This document shows positions 8,915 to 17,380 of a stretch of 64,000 nucleotides of DNA, one piece after another. Position 1 is the first letter of the stretch. Every line of letters begins with the position of its first letter. The notes beneath the pieces were generated by a model. The model was not told the DNA's origin. It saw only the letters and a program-made list of their open reading frames with translations, and ran no database searches. The translations under genes were made by a program, and so were the position numbers. Origin of the DNA: Pseudomonas folii (GTDB lineage Bacteria; Pseudomonadota; Gammaproteobacteria; Pseudomonadales; Pseudomonadaceae); assembly GCF_014357575.1 (NCBI RefSeq), contig NZ_JACONW010000003.1, positions 27,658-91,657 of the forward strand, in the 5' to 3' direction.

Positions 8915-10363
8915 ATGCACCCTCCTCATTCCGCCGCTTCCAGCGTTGATCGGCCTATTACCTGGCTGATGATGTACCTGTTGGTCACCGGCCTGCTGTA
9001 CTTTCTGGTCACGCATGTACCCATGGGTTCTGTGCAGCTTGTGCAGCCCGGAATTGTCGACGCTCACGTTCCCCTTCTCCCGTTCACGCTGCCCCTGTAC
9101 CTCAGCTACCCCTTGGTCATGCCGGTGCTCGTGTACATGGGGCGTCAGTCGACATGGCTGCTGCCGACTTTCTTTGCCGGTGCCCTCGCGGCGGGCTTGT
9201 GTCTGGTCTGCCATCTGTTCTGGCCAACCATGATCCTGCGCCCTGAAACCGGCGCTGCCTGGCTCGACTGGCTGTACCGGCTCGATGCCCCACTGGCCGC
9301 CTCGCCCAGCGGGCATGTGGCATTGCCTGTGGCAATCAGCGTCGCAATGGCTGGCTTGCGACTGCAAAAAGCCTGGGTATTTGCCGTCTGGAGTGTGGTG
9401 CTGATGCTGACGGTGATGACCACCGGGCAGCACGTGTTTACCGACATGGCCTATGGCGTGGCCATCGGTGTAGCGTGCGGCGTAGCGACGCTGATCTTCA
9501 AGCGCTATGCGGTCGACATGCGCACCCTGTCGGCGCTGTTGCTCGAATGGCTGTGCATCCTCGTCACGATCCGCGTTGCGGTTTATCTCGCAGACTGGCG
9601 TTTTTACCTGTTGGCAATGCTCATCGTTGCAGCACGCCAGCACGCCCTGTTCGTGCTGTATCACGACGCCACCCACTACAATCTGACCCGCCGACGCAGC
9701 ACCAACGACTTTCTGATTAACCTGGCGATCGGTGTCCCGGGCCTGGTGCCCATCGAATTCTATCGCCCGCTGCACCTTGATCATCATCAGCACGCCGGGA
9801 CCGAGCAGGACCCGGAGCGCCGCTTCCTCTATTTCCGTCAGCCGTGGCGTTTTCAGCCGTTGAGCGCAAAGCTTCTGGCCAGACAACTGCTGGGTGACCT
9901 GCTGATGGTCAATACGCTGCGCAACATCGCGGCCTACAAAGCTGCCGGTGGCGCGCCACCCAGGCTCACCCGGCCTTTGATTGCCGCAGCGCTGGTCTGG
10001 CTGATGATTGTGGCCTGCCTTGTCTGGCAATGCTCAATCCAGGAAGTGGGCTTGCTGGCGATGCTGTGGTTCATCCCCCTGATCACCCTCGGCACTCTGC
10101 TGCAGAAAATCCGCAGCATTGCCGAGCACAGCGGCGGCCCCGGCGTCACACCCGGCTGGCAGGAATGGACGTACGCCTGGCGCGTGGGCTGGCTGGGACG
10201 GTTTTTCATCTGGCCTTACAACATCAACCTGCATCTGCAGCATCACCGCACAGCGAGCATCCCCTGGCATGCCCTGCCCGGCGCCGTCGGCAAAGACGAA
10301 CACCTTCTGCCGTCACGGGCATTGCCGTCGCTGATGTGGTCAGGGCTGCGGCGCAAATCCTGA
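8915..10363 (+). CDS. PAP2-like / fatty acid desaturase fusion protein
   Basis: 482 aa from the ATG at 8915 (a GTG at 8807 would add 36 residues that overlap the divergent promoter region and look non-coding). The N-terminal half is a membrane PAP2-like domain: PSGH at residues 131-134 and GQHVFTDMAYG (His173, Asp177) match PAP2 motifs 2 and 3, but the usual Ser-Arg before His173 is replaced and motif 1 is weak. The C-terminal half is a membrane desaturase with HDATH (250-254), HLDHH (287-291) and HLQHH (440-444). Such a fusion suggests a phospholipid or sphingolipid-type substrate whose head group and acyl chain are both handled. The function is inferred. Confidence 0.85.
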   Translation: MHPPHSAASSVDRPITWLMMYLLVTGLLYFLVTHVPMGSVQLVQPGIVDAHVPLLPFTLPLYLSYPLVMPVLVYMGRQSTWLLPTFFAGALAAGLCLVCHLFWPTMILRPETGAAWLDWLYRLDAPLAASPSGHVALPVAISVAMAGLRLQKAWVFAVWSVVLMLTVMTTGQHVFTDMAYGVAIGVACGVATLIFKRYAVDMRTLSALLLEWLCILVTIRVAVYLADWRFYLLAMLIVAARQHALFVLYHDATHYNLTRRRSTNDFLINLAIGVPGLVPIEFYRPLHLDHHQHAGTEQDPERRFLYFRQPWRFQPLSAKLLARQLLGDLLMVNTLRNIAAYKAAGGAPPRLTRPLIAAALVWLMIVACLVWQCSIQEVGLLAMLWFIPLITLGTLLQKIRSIAEHSGGPGVTPGWQEWTYAWRVGWLGRFFIWPYNINLHLQHHRTASIPWHALPGAVGKDEHLLPSRALPSLMWSGLRRKS

Positions 10364-10397
10364 TGCGTATTCTGCATCCGATTCCTGCTCCATCCAG

Positions 10398-11318
10398 TCA
10401 ACCACATTGCCCCCTCAACTCCGTGATATCCCGCTTGGGCGGTACGCCGAACAAGCGGCTGTATTCACGGCTGAATTGGGACGGGCTTTCGTAGCCGACT
10501 TTGAATGCCGCGGTAGATACATCCTTGTGTTCGTTGAGCATCAAACGCCTTGCCTCGTTCAACCGTAGCCATTTCTGGTACTGCAAAGGGCTCATGGCGG
10601 TGAGCTGGCGGAAGTGATGATGAAAGGTTGCAGCGCTCATTTGCACCTGGGCTGCCAGTTCGTCGACACGAAGCGCGGAGGCATAATTCAGTTTCAGCCA
10701 GTCGATTGCCTTGGCGATGCGATAGCCTTGGCCGTCAACGGCTGTGATCTGTCGCAGCCTGCTCGCCTGATCGCTCATCAATAGCCGGTAGTGAATTTCG
10801 CGCTTGATCAGAGGGGCGAGAATCGGAATGGCGTCGGGCTCTTCAAGCAACGCCAGCAAGCGCTCGAACGAGGCCAACAACGCATCGGTCACTGAGCCGA
10901 TGCCGACCCCCGCCACTACCGATTTATCACGGACCGGCGCCAGACAACCCTGCGCTGCCAGTTCAGCCAGCATGCGCACATCCAGCTTCAGTGTCAGCCC
11001 AAGGCAGGGTTGTTCCGGGCTAGCGGCCAGCACTTCAGAATTGGCAGGCAAATTCAGGGATGTGATCAGAAAACGTGACGTGTCGTACGGATATCCCTCG
11101 CCACCGACCCACAGCTGCTTCTCGCCACGGGCGACCAGAATGATGCTCGGCTCGACCATGCACACCACCGGTGGCGAGGGGTGCTCACGGCGGAAGAAGC
11201 CAAGCCCCTCAATGGGCGTACCGAAATCACCCGGACGGTCAATCCGGTTGCCAATGATCTGCGCCAGCCTTTCCTGTGCCGACGAGTGTTGAGCAGCAGT
11301 GTTTTTATTGGTCGCCAT
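10398..11318 (-). CDS. AraC-family transcriptional regulator
   Basis: 306 aa. The N-terminal 180 residues are the AraC ligand-binding domain of the 'AraC_N' type (VVCMVEPSIILVARGEKQLWVGG). The C-terminal 100 residues form a double helix-turn-helix ending in VGYESPSQFSREYSRLFGVPPKRD. Start chosen at ATG 11318 with GAGACG just upstream; a GTG at 11339 is also in frame. The gene is divergent from the nepI-like MFS gene with about 240 bases between them, the usual arrangement for a regulator and its target transporter. Confidence 0.92.
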   Translation of the reverse strand: MATNKNTAAQHSSAQERLAQIIGNRIDRPGDFGTPIEGLGFFRREHPSPPVVCMVEPSIILVARGEKQLWVGGEGYPYDTSRFLITSLNLPANSEVLAASPEQPCLGLTLKLDVRMLAELAAQGCLAPVRDKSVVAGVGIGSVTDALLASFERLLALLEEPDAIPILAPLIKREIHYRLLMSDQASRLRQITAVDGQGYRIAKAIDWLKLNYASALRVDELAAQVQMSAATFHHHFRQLTAMSPLQYQKWLRLNEARRLMLNEHKDVSTAAFKVGYESPSQFSREYSRLFGVPPKRDITELRGQCG

Positions 11319-11557
11319 ATTCGTCTCGCGTCTCTTCACTGAACTCTAACCCGACGGCATTCAGGCGTCCTGCAAAAAAACAGAGACTCAGAGGATCAGG
11401 CAAGTAAGTCAGTGGAATGCACTACAGAGCCTCCGTTGATACCGGGAAAATGATCATCAATGACATCTGGTGCGCAAAGGCCAACTGGCAACACTCCCCT
11501 CACGCGGCATCGACTCAGGTGCAGCGGCGCTTCACGCTCTAAAGGACACATCATTCA

Positions 11558-12769
11558 ATGACCAACACCTATCACGCCTCCCGACAGAACAATCAGCATT
11601 CATGGGGCGCAGTGCTCGCCATGTCCCTCGCAGCTTTCGCACTGGTCGCGTCGGAGTTCATGCCTGTCAGCCTGCTAACGCCCATTGCTGCCGACCTGAA
11701 CGTTACCGAGGGGCAAGCCGGGCAAGGTATTTCCGTGTCGGGTCTGTTCGCCCTGCTCACCAGTCTGCTGATCCCGGCAGTCGCGGCGCGGGTTGACCGC
11801 AAGCTGCTGCTCCTGTCGCTCACGCTGCTGATGATCATCTCCGGCACCGTGGTGGCGTTCGCCCCCAACTACTCAATCTTCATGGCCGGACGCGCACTGA
11901 TCGGCGTCGCCATTGGAGGTTTCTGGTCACTGTCTGCAGCAACGGCGATGCGGCTGGTACCGGAAGATCAGGTGACACGGGCCATGGCCATCGTCAATGG
12001 CGGCAACGCGTTGGCGACCGTTGTTGCGGCACCTTTGGGAAGTTTCCTTGGCGCCTTGATCGGCTGGCGCGGGGCGTTTTTCTGCGTCGTGCCTGTCGCC
12101 CTGCTCGCCTCTGCGTGGCTGCTGTTCAGCCTGCCCGCGATGAAAGCAATCGGCAGTAAAAGCAGCACTAACGTGTTCCAGTTGATGAAAAAGATGCCCG
12201 TGGCATTGGGCATGGTGGCGGTCAGCGTGTTTTTCATGGGGCAGTTCATGCTGTTCACTTACCTGCGCCCGTTCCTTGAAACCGTCACGCATGTCAGCGT
12301 TTCCATGCTTTCTCTGATGTTGCTGATCCTGGGCCTGTCCGGTCTGGCGGGCACATTCCTGATCGAGATCTTTCTCAAAAACGGCCTGCATCGAACACTG
12401 ATTGTTATCCCTATGCTGATGGCTGTAATCGCACTGGCATTGGTTTCATTTGGCAGTTCATCGATTGCCACAGCGGTACTGCTGGGCTTCTGGGGACTGG
12501 TTGCCACCGCCGCGCCGGTGGGATGGTGGACATGGCTGGCGAAAACCCTGCCTGACGATGCAGAAGCAGGCGGCGGACTGATGGTCGCGATTGTTCAGTT
12601 GGCAATCGCGCTGGGCGCAACGGTTGGCGGTTTTGTGTTCGACCTGAGCGGCTACCGGGCCACCTTCGAATTGAGCGCTGCGTTGCTGGTGGTCGCTGCG
12701 GTGCTTGCGCTGCTGGCGGCGCGGGCCGCGTCAGGTTTATCGCGAGCATCAGCTGACACGGTGAATTGA
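11558..12769 (+). CDS. nepI: MFS transporter, NepI-like (purine ribonucleoside efflux)
   Basis: 403 aa with twelve predicted membrane helices. Long stretches read like Escherichia coli NepI, for example SEFMPVSLLTPIAADL, LTLLMIISGTVVAFAPNY and RALIGVAIGGFWSLSAATAM; NepI exports inosine, adenosine and guanosine. The signature loop between helices 2 and 3 is ARVDRKLLL. Divergent from the AraC gene, which probably controls it. Assignment to NepI rests on remembered similarity; another DHA1 exporter of the same clade cannot be excluded. Confidence 0.85.
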   Translation: MTNTYHASRQNNQHSWGAVLAMSLAAFALVASEFMPVSLLTPIAADLNVTEGQAGQGISVSGLFALLTSLLIPAVAARVDRKLLLLSLTLLMIISGTVVAFAPNYSIFMAGRALIGVAIGGFWSLSAATAMRLVPEDQVTRAMAIVNGGNALATVVAAPLGSFLGALIGWRGAFFCVVPVALLASAWLLFSLPAMKAIGSKSSTNVFQLMKKMPVALGMVAVSVFFMGQFMLFTYLRPFLETVTHVSVSMLSLMLLILGLSGLAGTFLIEIFLKNGLHRTLIVIPMLMAVIALALVSFGSSSIATAVLLGFWGLVATAAPVGWWTWLAKTLPDDAEAGGGLMVAIVQLAIALGATVGGFVFDLSGYRATFELSAALLVVAAVLALLAARAASGLSRASADTVN

Positions 12770-12816
12770 CTCACACGCGCTGGATATCCTGCGCTTCTCT
12801 CGACAAGGAGATATTC

Positions 12817-13293
12817 ATGACCCGATTACATCGCTTACGTCAAAGTGCTCTGCGCGTAATGGTTGGCCTGATGGCTCTCGGCACTCAGGTCATATCCAAC
12901 GCGGCCATCGCGGAAACAACCACGACGTCCACACGAACAAATGAGCAACGCATATCGATGACGGTTGGCGAACGCCGTTTCACTGTCACTCTCGCTGACA
13001 ACGAGACTGGCCGGGCATTCGCTGCAAGGCTTCCGCTCACCCTGGACATGCCCGACCTGAACGACAATGAGAAACACGTCACCCTGTCGCAGCAGTTGCC
13101 CACCGCACCATTCCGTCCGGGCGTGATCCGTAACGGTGATCTCATGCTGTACGGTTCGAACACGCTGGTGCTTTTTTACCTTACGTTTGATTCGCCCTAT
13201 TCATACACCCGGATTGGCCGGGTGGAGGATGCAGGCGATCTGGCTCAGGTCCTCGGAAGAAACAGCGCTCGGGTGGTGTTTGCTGCGCAATAG
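12817..13293 (+). CDS. Exported cyclophilin-like fold protein
   Basis: 158 aa. An AAGGAG at 12805-12810 fixes the ATG at 12817. An N-terminal signal peptide (basic start, hydrophobic core around residues 12-30, ANA/AIA cleavage region) precedes a domain with FTVTLADNETGRAFAARLPLTLDM and a later NGDLMLYGSNTLVLFY segment, matching the small cyclophilin-like family that follows many MFS or oxidoreductase genes. Its start is 47 bases after nepI stops, so it may be expressed with it. Biochemical role unknown. Confidence 0.75.
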   Translation: MTRLHRLRQSALRVMVGLMALGTQVISNAAIAETTTTSTRTNEQRISMTVGERRFTVTLADNETGRAFAARLPLTLDMPDLNDNEKHVTLSQQLPTAPFRPGVIRNGDLMLYGSNTLVLFYLTFDSPYSYTRIGRVEDAGDLAQVLGRNSARVVFAAQ

Positions 13294-13309
13294 GCGACTG
13301 ACGATACGA

Positions 13310-13810
13310 TCACGCTGGCTCACCGATACACCACCACCGAACCTTGACTTCGTCGTCCGGCTGGGTCACGTCATGCCCGTGCTCCACAAAATGCTCGGGC
13401 AGATGCAATGCAAGCGTCTGGCTTAACAAATCAGGCTTAAGGGCATTGGTTTGCCCTAAAAAGCTCAGGTAATAATCTCGATCATAAAAAACCGTGACCT
13501 CACTCTGGTGAACCCAAGGCCAGACAAAAATGCATGCGACCCGATAGTAACCCTGCGAACGGTCGGCGGCTCTGGACAGATGGGCAGCGGCTTCAAGCAA
13601 CTGTTGAATGCAGAGCGCCTGAACTTCGATTCTGGCCCAAGAACCCTGTACCAACGACATATCGACCGGGATTTTAAAGTTGTTATATTTTTCCCCTTTC
13701 TCAGAACGAGGGTAATAAATATCACTGAAGCTTGAGGCCCAACGCTCCAATGCACGAAGGCGGCGAGCAACGCCCCTGACTCGCTTGCCGCTGGTACTTA
13801 TTTTTCTCAT
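13310..13810 (-). CDS. DUF3916-like protein
   Basis: 166 aa from ATG 13810. It begins MRKISTSGKRVRGVARRLRALERW, continues with SFSDIYYPRSEKGEKYNNFKIPVD and has a Trp- and His-rich C-terminus (CIFVWPWVHQSEVTVFYD). I associate this arrangement with DUF3916, a family of unknown function often seen among polymorphic-toxin immunity genes. No signal peptide. It is convergent with the exported protein gene and starts the patchy accessory stretch. Confidence 0.6.
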   Translation of the reverse strand: MRKISTSGKRVRGVARRLRALERWASSFSDIYYPRSEKGEKYNNFKIPVDMSLVQGSWARIEVQALCIQQLLEAAAHLSRAADRSQGYYRVACIFVWPWVHQSEVTVFYDRDYYLSFLGQTNALKPDLLSQTLALHLPEHFVEHGHDVTQPDDEVKVRWWCIGEPA

Positions 13811-13852
13811 GCACAGACCTGCCAAAATCAATTCGCCACGTAGTCGCCCGGA

Positions 13853-14353
13853 CTATCCGACATAAGAAAAAACAGCGTACTCAAACCCGTTGAATGAAAA
13901 AAGCGCGACTTCTTTCATGCCCATTTTCAGATGGGCACGCAGAGAGGGTTCGTTGTCCCGGCGTATGAACAGAACGCCCTCACGCCCCGGTTCAAGGCTT
14001 CGCAGATCAGCAAACATCTTCTGCGCCAAGCCTTTGCCGCGCTCTTGCTCTCCGACACAGATCGGGCCGTAGACATAGGCGTCGGGCGCACCGTGATAAG
14101 CCGAGAACATGGCTTGCACGATTGGCAGATCCGCGTTCATTGCCCGAGTGGTGGTCATCAGAAAACCAGTGACACGCCCATCGCGGCGCGCAACGATCAG
14201 TGGCATTTCATTCATCATAGCCTCTACCCGCGACCGTGGCAGGCTTGCAGAGAGTGAGCCGCCCTGGGCGATTTGATTGGCAGCCTGAAGCTCTAGAATC
14301 CCAGCCAGGTCAGCTTCGTCAGCTCTGCCGATATGGGTTTGATGCTGGGTCAT
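13853..14353 (-). CDS. GNAT family N-acetyltransferase
   Basis: 166 aa from ATG 14353; an upstream in-frame ATG at 14380 adds nine residues. The acetyl-CoA loop is CVGEQERGKGLAQKMF (Q/RxxGxG/A form) at about residue 112, followed by EPGREGVLFIRRDNEPSLRAHLKMGM, the usual beta6-alpha4 end of GNAT enzymes. Substrate unknown. It stands alone. Confidence 0.8.
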   Translation of the reverse strand: MTQHQTHIGRADEADLAGILELQAANQIAQGGSLSASLPRSRVEAMMNEMPLIVARRDGRVTGFLMTTTRAMNADLPIVQAMFSAYHGAPDAYVYGPICVGEQERGKGLAQKMFADLRSLEPGREGVLFIRRDNEPSLRAHLKMGMKEVALFSFNGFEYAVFSYVG

Positions 14354-14462
14354 TTGGGCTATTCCACTGTTAGCGTCCATGCGCCGATACTAACCGGCGT
14401 GCGGTAATGCACAAGGGTGTCCGTCACCTGCGACGATGGTCGACAGTATCGGCGATGAAAGG

Positions 14463-14492
14463 CTGCTGTCGGCCAAGAGCGGCCAGTCTATG
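14463..14492. repeat. Short dispersed palindromic element (GGCCGCTTTTGGC family)
   Basis: Contains GGCCAAGAGCGGCCAGTC, the complementary orientation of the GACTGGCCGCTTTTGGC motif seen again at 14982-15009 and 21431-21470. These are intergenic and probably belong to one dispersed repeat family of the genome. Confidence 0.45.
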
Positions 14493-14528
14493 TCCCTTGA
14501 ATAAGCGCTAAACAAGGTAAATTTCGCG

Positions 14529-14951
14529 ATGAAAAGCTGGATAGCTAATACGAAAATTGATGCCCTGTTAGGGGCTAGCTCTCAACAATTTGATGGCGTG
14601 AAGGTCAGGCGGACCCTTATAGAATACTGCGACAGGTATCAAAAGATTTATCCTTTTGACATCGTGGAAGAGCCACTTGGTTTTCTGAAAAGCAATGTAA
14701 ATTCAGATGGTCAATATAAGGAGATGCGAGCACTGCTTAGGGTTGCCGCTGAAGAATACTGCATTAGTTTAAACGAGATAGCCGATGCTCTTCTTGACCT
14801 GATAGACACTCCTATCCTTACTACGGACCAGGCAAAAAAAGTTATCAACCACGTTTTCGAAGCATTTTCCTGCAATGAAAGCCCCGAAGATTTCATCCAA
14901 AGAGAGGATGCGTATTTATGCGAAAATCTATTTGCGATTACCTCCAGCTAG
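14529..14951 (+). CDS. Hypothetical protein, 140 aa
   Basis: ATG start, no family recognised. Soluble, with an alpha-helical look in the second half (repeated acidic/hydrophobic heptad-like spacing, EEYCISLNEIADALLDL) and a low-GC codon choice compared with neighbours such as nepI, which suggests acquired DNA. Flanked on both sides by copies of the GGCCGCTTTTGGC element. Could be an immunity-type protein by size and context; this is a guess. Confidence 0.55.
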   Translation: MKSWIANTKIDALLGASSQQFDGVKVRRTLIEYCDRYQKIYPFDIVEEPLGFLKSNVNSDGQYKEMRALLRVAAEEYCISLNEIADALLDLIDTPILTTDQAKKVINHVFEAFSCNESPEDFIQREDAYLCENLFAITSS

Positions 14952-14981
14952 CAAACGGTTGAAACCTCTAGCCTTGCTCAC

Positions 14982-15009
14982 AATGACTGGCCGCTTTTGG
15001 CGGATGGCT
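14982..15009. repeat. Short dispersed element (GACTGGCCGCTTTTGGC)
   Basis: Second copy of the motif found in inverse orientation at 14463-14492, placed just after the 140-aa gene, so that this gene is bracketed by the two copies. Confidence 0.45.
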
Positions 15010-15113
15010 GACTGCGGCGAGGCGCTTTATACGCTCTCCCCTCAAGCGGGCGTCGCCCAAACCTCTTGGCTGCGGAGCGAAACAATCGCACCACTGGAAA
15101 AAGCGGAGCACAC

Positions 15114-15947
15114 ATGGACAAGAAGGCGAAAAACATACTTTTTAAAACATACTGGGGTAGCAATGGCTGGCTTCCTGCCCCGAAGACGGAATCTCAGGAT
15201 TTCGCCTATGCAAAAGCTCAAGGCTTGATGTTTGAACCCGTGAGCATCGGCCACGACCAGTGCGTGGGCGAGGTATTGGACATGGTCAAGCGAATCCCCG
15301 CAGCCAAGGCAGCCTGTGCATTTGTAGCCAGTCTTTCCACAAGAAGACTGGATTGGCGGTCTGGCGTGGCTTCATATCATCTTGCCTGCCAAATGGCTCT
15401 TCATCACTACACGCCGGCTGTTAGTGGTCACAGCTACCTTCCAGACGGTACGGTCACCGCAACAAGTTATACGTGCGCTGTTTGTCGCGATGTGGTGCCC
15501 GGCCTCACGGTCGGCGACGATCAATACACAGATGTGAACCTCAATGTCCTCAACTTCGAGCGCATAAAATGGGGCGGCGTCCGCCACGGCAAGTTGATCT
15601 ACACGTGGTTCGACCTTCAGGAACTGTTGCGTGCCGACATCCCCGATCCGAAGGAAGAGGATTTAGCAATTCTCCAGGCAATCCTTGAGATCATCGAACT
15701 AAGCCAACCTGGCGACCACGCCGGCACATTGGAAAAACGGTTGGCAGGCGTGGTGAAGTCTTCAAAGAACGAGCGGCGGGTGATTATCGACGTCCTTGCA
15801 CACTTGGACGTGCTCAAACCAGCGTCATTCGAACGGCCTATTCACAGCAGAAGCGACTGGTCGGGAGCGGCTGCATGCTGGCGCGGAGAGGACAAGTTCG
15901 ATCACGAGGCAGTGCGCAAACATTTCGGCAAGTGGCTCCACAGGTGA
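15114..15947 (+). CDS. Hypothetical protein, 277 aa
   Basis: Start at ATG 15114, preceded by GCGGAG; the frame runs further up to 15066 without an equally good site. The first 150 residues contain two short Cys/His stretches (CAVCRD near residue 125, MALHHYTP near 100), the rest is helical and charged. No enzyme or DNA-binding motif that I can name. Single gene between two small orphans. Confidence 0.6.
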   Translation: MDKKAKNILFKTYWGSNGWLPAPKTESQDFAYAKAQGLMFEPVSIGHDQCVGEVLDMVKRIPAAKAACAFVASLSTRRLDWRSGVASYHLACQMALHHYTPAVSGHSYLPDGTVTATSYTCAVCRDVVPGLTVGDDQYTDVNLNVLNFERIKWGGVRHGKLIYTWFDLQELLRADIPDPKEEDLAILQAILEIIELSQPGDHAGTLEKRLAGVVKSSKNERRVIIDVLAHLDVLKPASFERPIHSRSDWSGAAACWRGEDKFDHEAVRKHFGKWLHR

Positions 15948-16252
15948 GGTCAATCATCGTCGACTCATGCCATCGGATACCTTTCAACTCCTCGAATTAC
16001 ATTTCTATTTAGCTGTCTGGCAGACATTTCTGAACAGCCTCGACGCGTGTCGGGTCGGGATGGTTCCCCGCGACAAGATGAGTTCTGTGGAAGTCGGGCG
16101 ATGAGTCCAGCCTGCCTCGGTCTTCGCTCTGGCGGCTCCTTATCTGCTGAATGAACAAGGACAGCGTAAGAGTTATGCCGAACCAGTACTCGACAGGGGG
16201 CTGTCCATTTTTGGCCGATGGATGTCGGTAGCTAGTGTTCGCTTTCGGTCAG

Positions 16253-16675
16253 TCAAATTGAGTTGAACAGGCCGAGATATGAAATGGTTGCAGTGCTCTC
16301 CGGCAAGCGTACCAGCGGTTCTACTTGGGTAGAGGTCGAACGATGGTCGCCCCAGATGGCATTAGAGCCCACAATGATAAAATGCGTGAATTCTCGGGCC
16401 TTGGAGTCGAGCAGCGCTATTTCGGACTGACTGCGGATTTGCCCTATGACGTCTTCTGGGGTGCCGGCAAGCTCAACGAAATCTGAATCCATATGGAACC
16501 CAAGATCTTCCGCCAGTCTCCAGGTCGGATTGCGTTGTTCCCACGAAACGTACTCGGCTTCGCTTGCGCTTTCAGGGGGCTCTGGCTCCCATTGTTCAAA
16601 CACAAATTTATGCGCCTCGGCTTCGGTAGCGAAATTGGCACCAAAGAGATGAAAGGGCCAGAAGCCATCTTGCAT
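16253..16675 (-). CDS. Possible Imm22/DUF4284-like immunity protein
   Basis: 140 aa, ATG with GAGG seven bases upstream. The N-terminal part (GFWPFHLFGANFATEAEAHKFV) followed by ESASEAEYVSWEQRNPTW and DSDFVELAG resembles the immunity family Imm22 (DUF4284), which opens with a strand, a 'F-x-S-E-E-E' helix and an acidic W-containing region. The match is by eye and tentative. No toxin gene is adjacent, so it would be an orphan immunity gene. Confidence 0.45.
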   Translation of the reverse strand: MQDGFWPFHLFGANFATEAEAHKFVFEQWEPEPPESASEAEYVSWEQRNPTWRLAEDLGFHMDSDFVELAGTPEDVIGQIRSQSEIALLDSKAREFTHFIIVGSNAIWGDHRSTSTQVEPLVRLPESTATISYLGLFNSI

Positions 16676-16826
16676 GACACGACCTCAGTTGTTGGTGAGT
16701 CGTCAGGATCGTACCTGATTAAAGGTGGATGAGCAGCGTGTCAGGTAACCCTGGCGGGCAAAAGATGCTCACAGAAAAGAAATATGTGTTGGTGCCTGTC
16801 AGTCGTGGAAAATAAGGAAACCCTGA

Positions 16827-17141
16827 ATGTGGCTTAAACCTGTTGCACTTGCAATCATGCTGCTACTGCTTGTGACGGCCTGTTTTGCCAAGCCGTTTCA
16901 GCCACCCACCGATGAAGTGGAGCTCTGGAAGAAGCCTGGCGAGGACGAGCGGCAGGTGCTCTCCTCGATGTTGGCGTGCGGTTCAACGAATCGCTACGGC
17001 ATTGACCCCAAGGCCACGCTCGAGCAGAAAGCAGAACGCTTCGAGTGTATGAAGCGCGCAGGCTACACCCGCAGTGACGGCTTCGATCTCTGTGCTTTGG
17101 ACACCAGGCATGAGCTGAAGGCATGTGCGTCGGCACGTTGA
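16827..17141 (+). CDS. Small cysteine-rich lipoprotein
   Basis: 104 aa. A lipoprotein signal peptide ends in LLLVTAC (lipobox, Cys about residue 19). The mature part contains the sequence FECMKRAGYTRSDGFDLC, which recurs in the convergent lipoprotein at 17381-18049 (FQCMQRLGFTRRDGFEYC). Four regularly spaced cysteines suggest disulfide bonds in the periplasm. Role unknown; an AAGGAAA stretch lies before the ATG. Confidence 0.7.
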   Translation: MWLKPVALAIMLLLLVTACFAKPFQPPTDEVELWKKPGEDERQVLSSMLACGSTNRYGIDPKATLEQKAERFECMKRAGYTRSDGFDLCALDTRHELKACASAR

Positions 17142-17380
17142 GGCCAAAAGACATCGCCCGTAAAGGAGCGATCGGCATTGGAATCCCTAATGCGAAAGAG
17201 ATCATCTCCCTCACGTTCAACACCATGTTGGACATAATCCTCCGGGCATCATAATTCTCGACCGCCAGCTAAGCCAAGGGTCTACTGCAGTCGATGCGGC
17301 GACAGATGAAGTGGTATCCGTTAAATCAATGCAGAAAACGCAACTGGCCCAATGAACTGAAACGTCGTGAGCCTAGGACG

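Noticed and set aside
8834..10030. Long minus-strand frame (398 codons) opposite the PAP2-desaturase gene
   Set aside because: Rich in Gln/His/Arg as usual for antisense frames of GC-rich genes; the plus strand carries clear family motifs.
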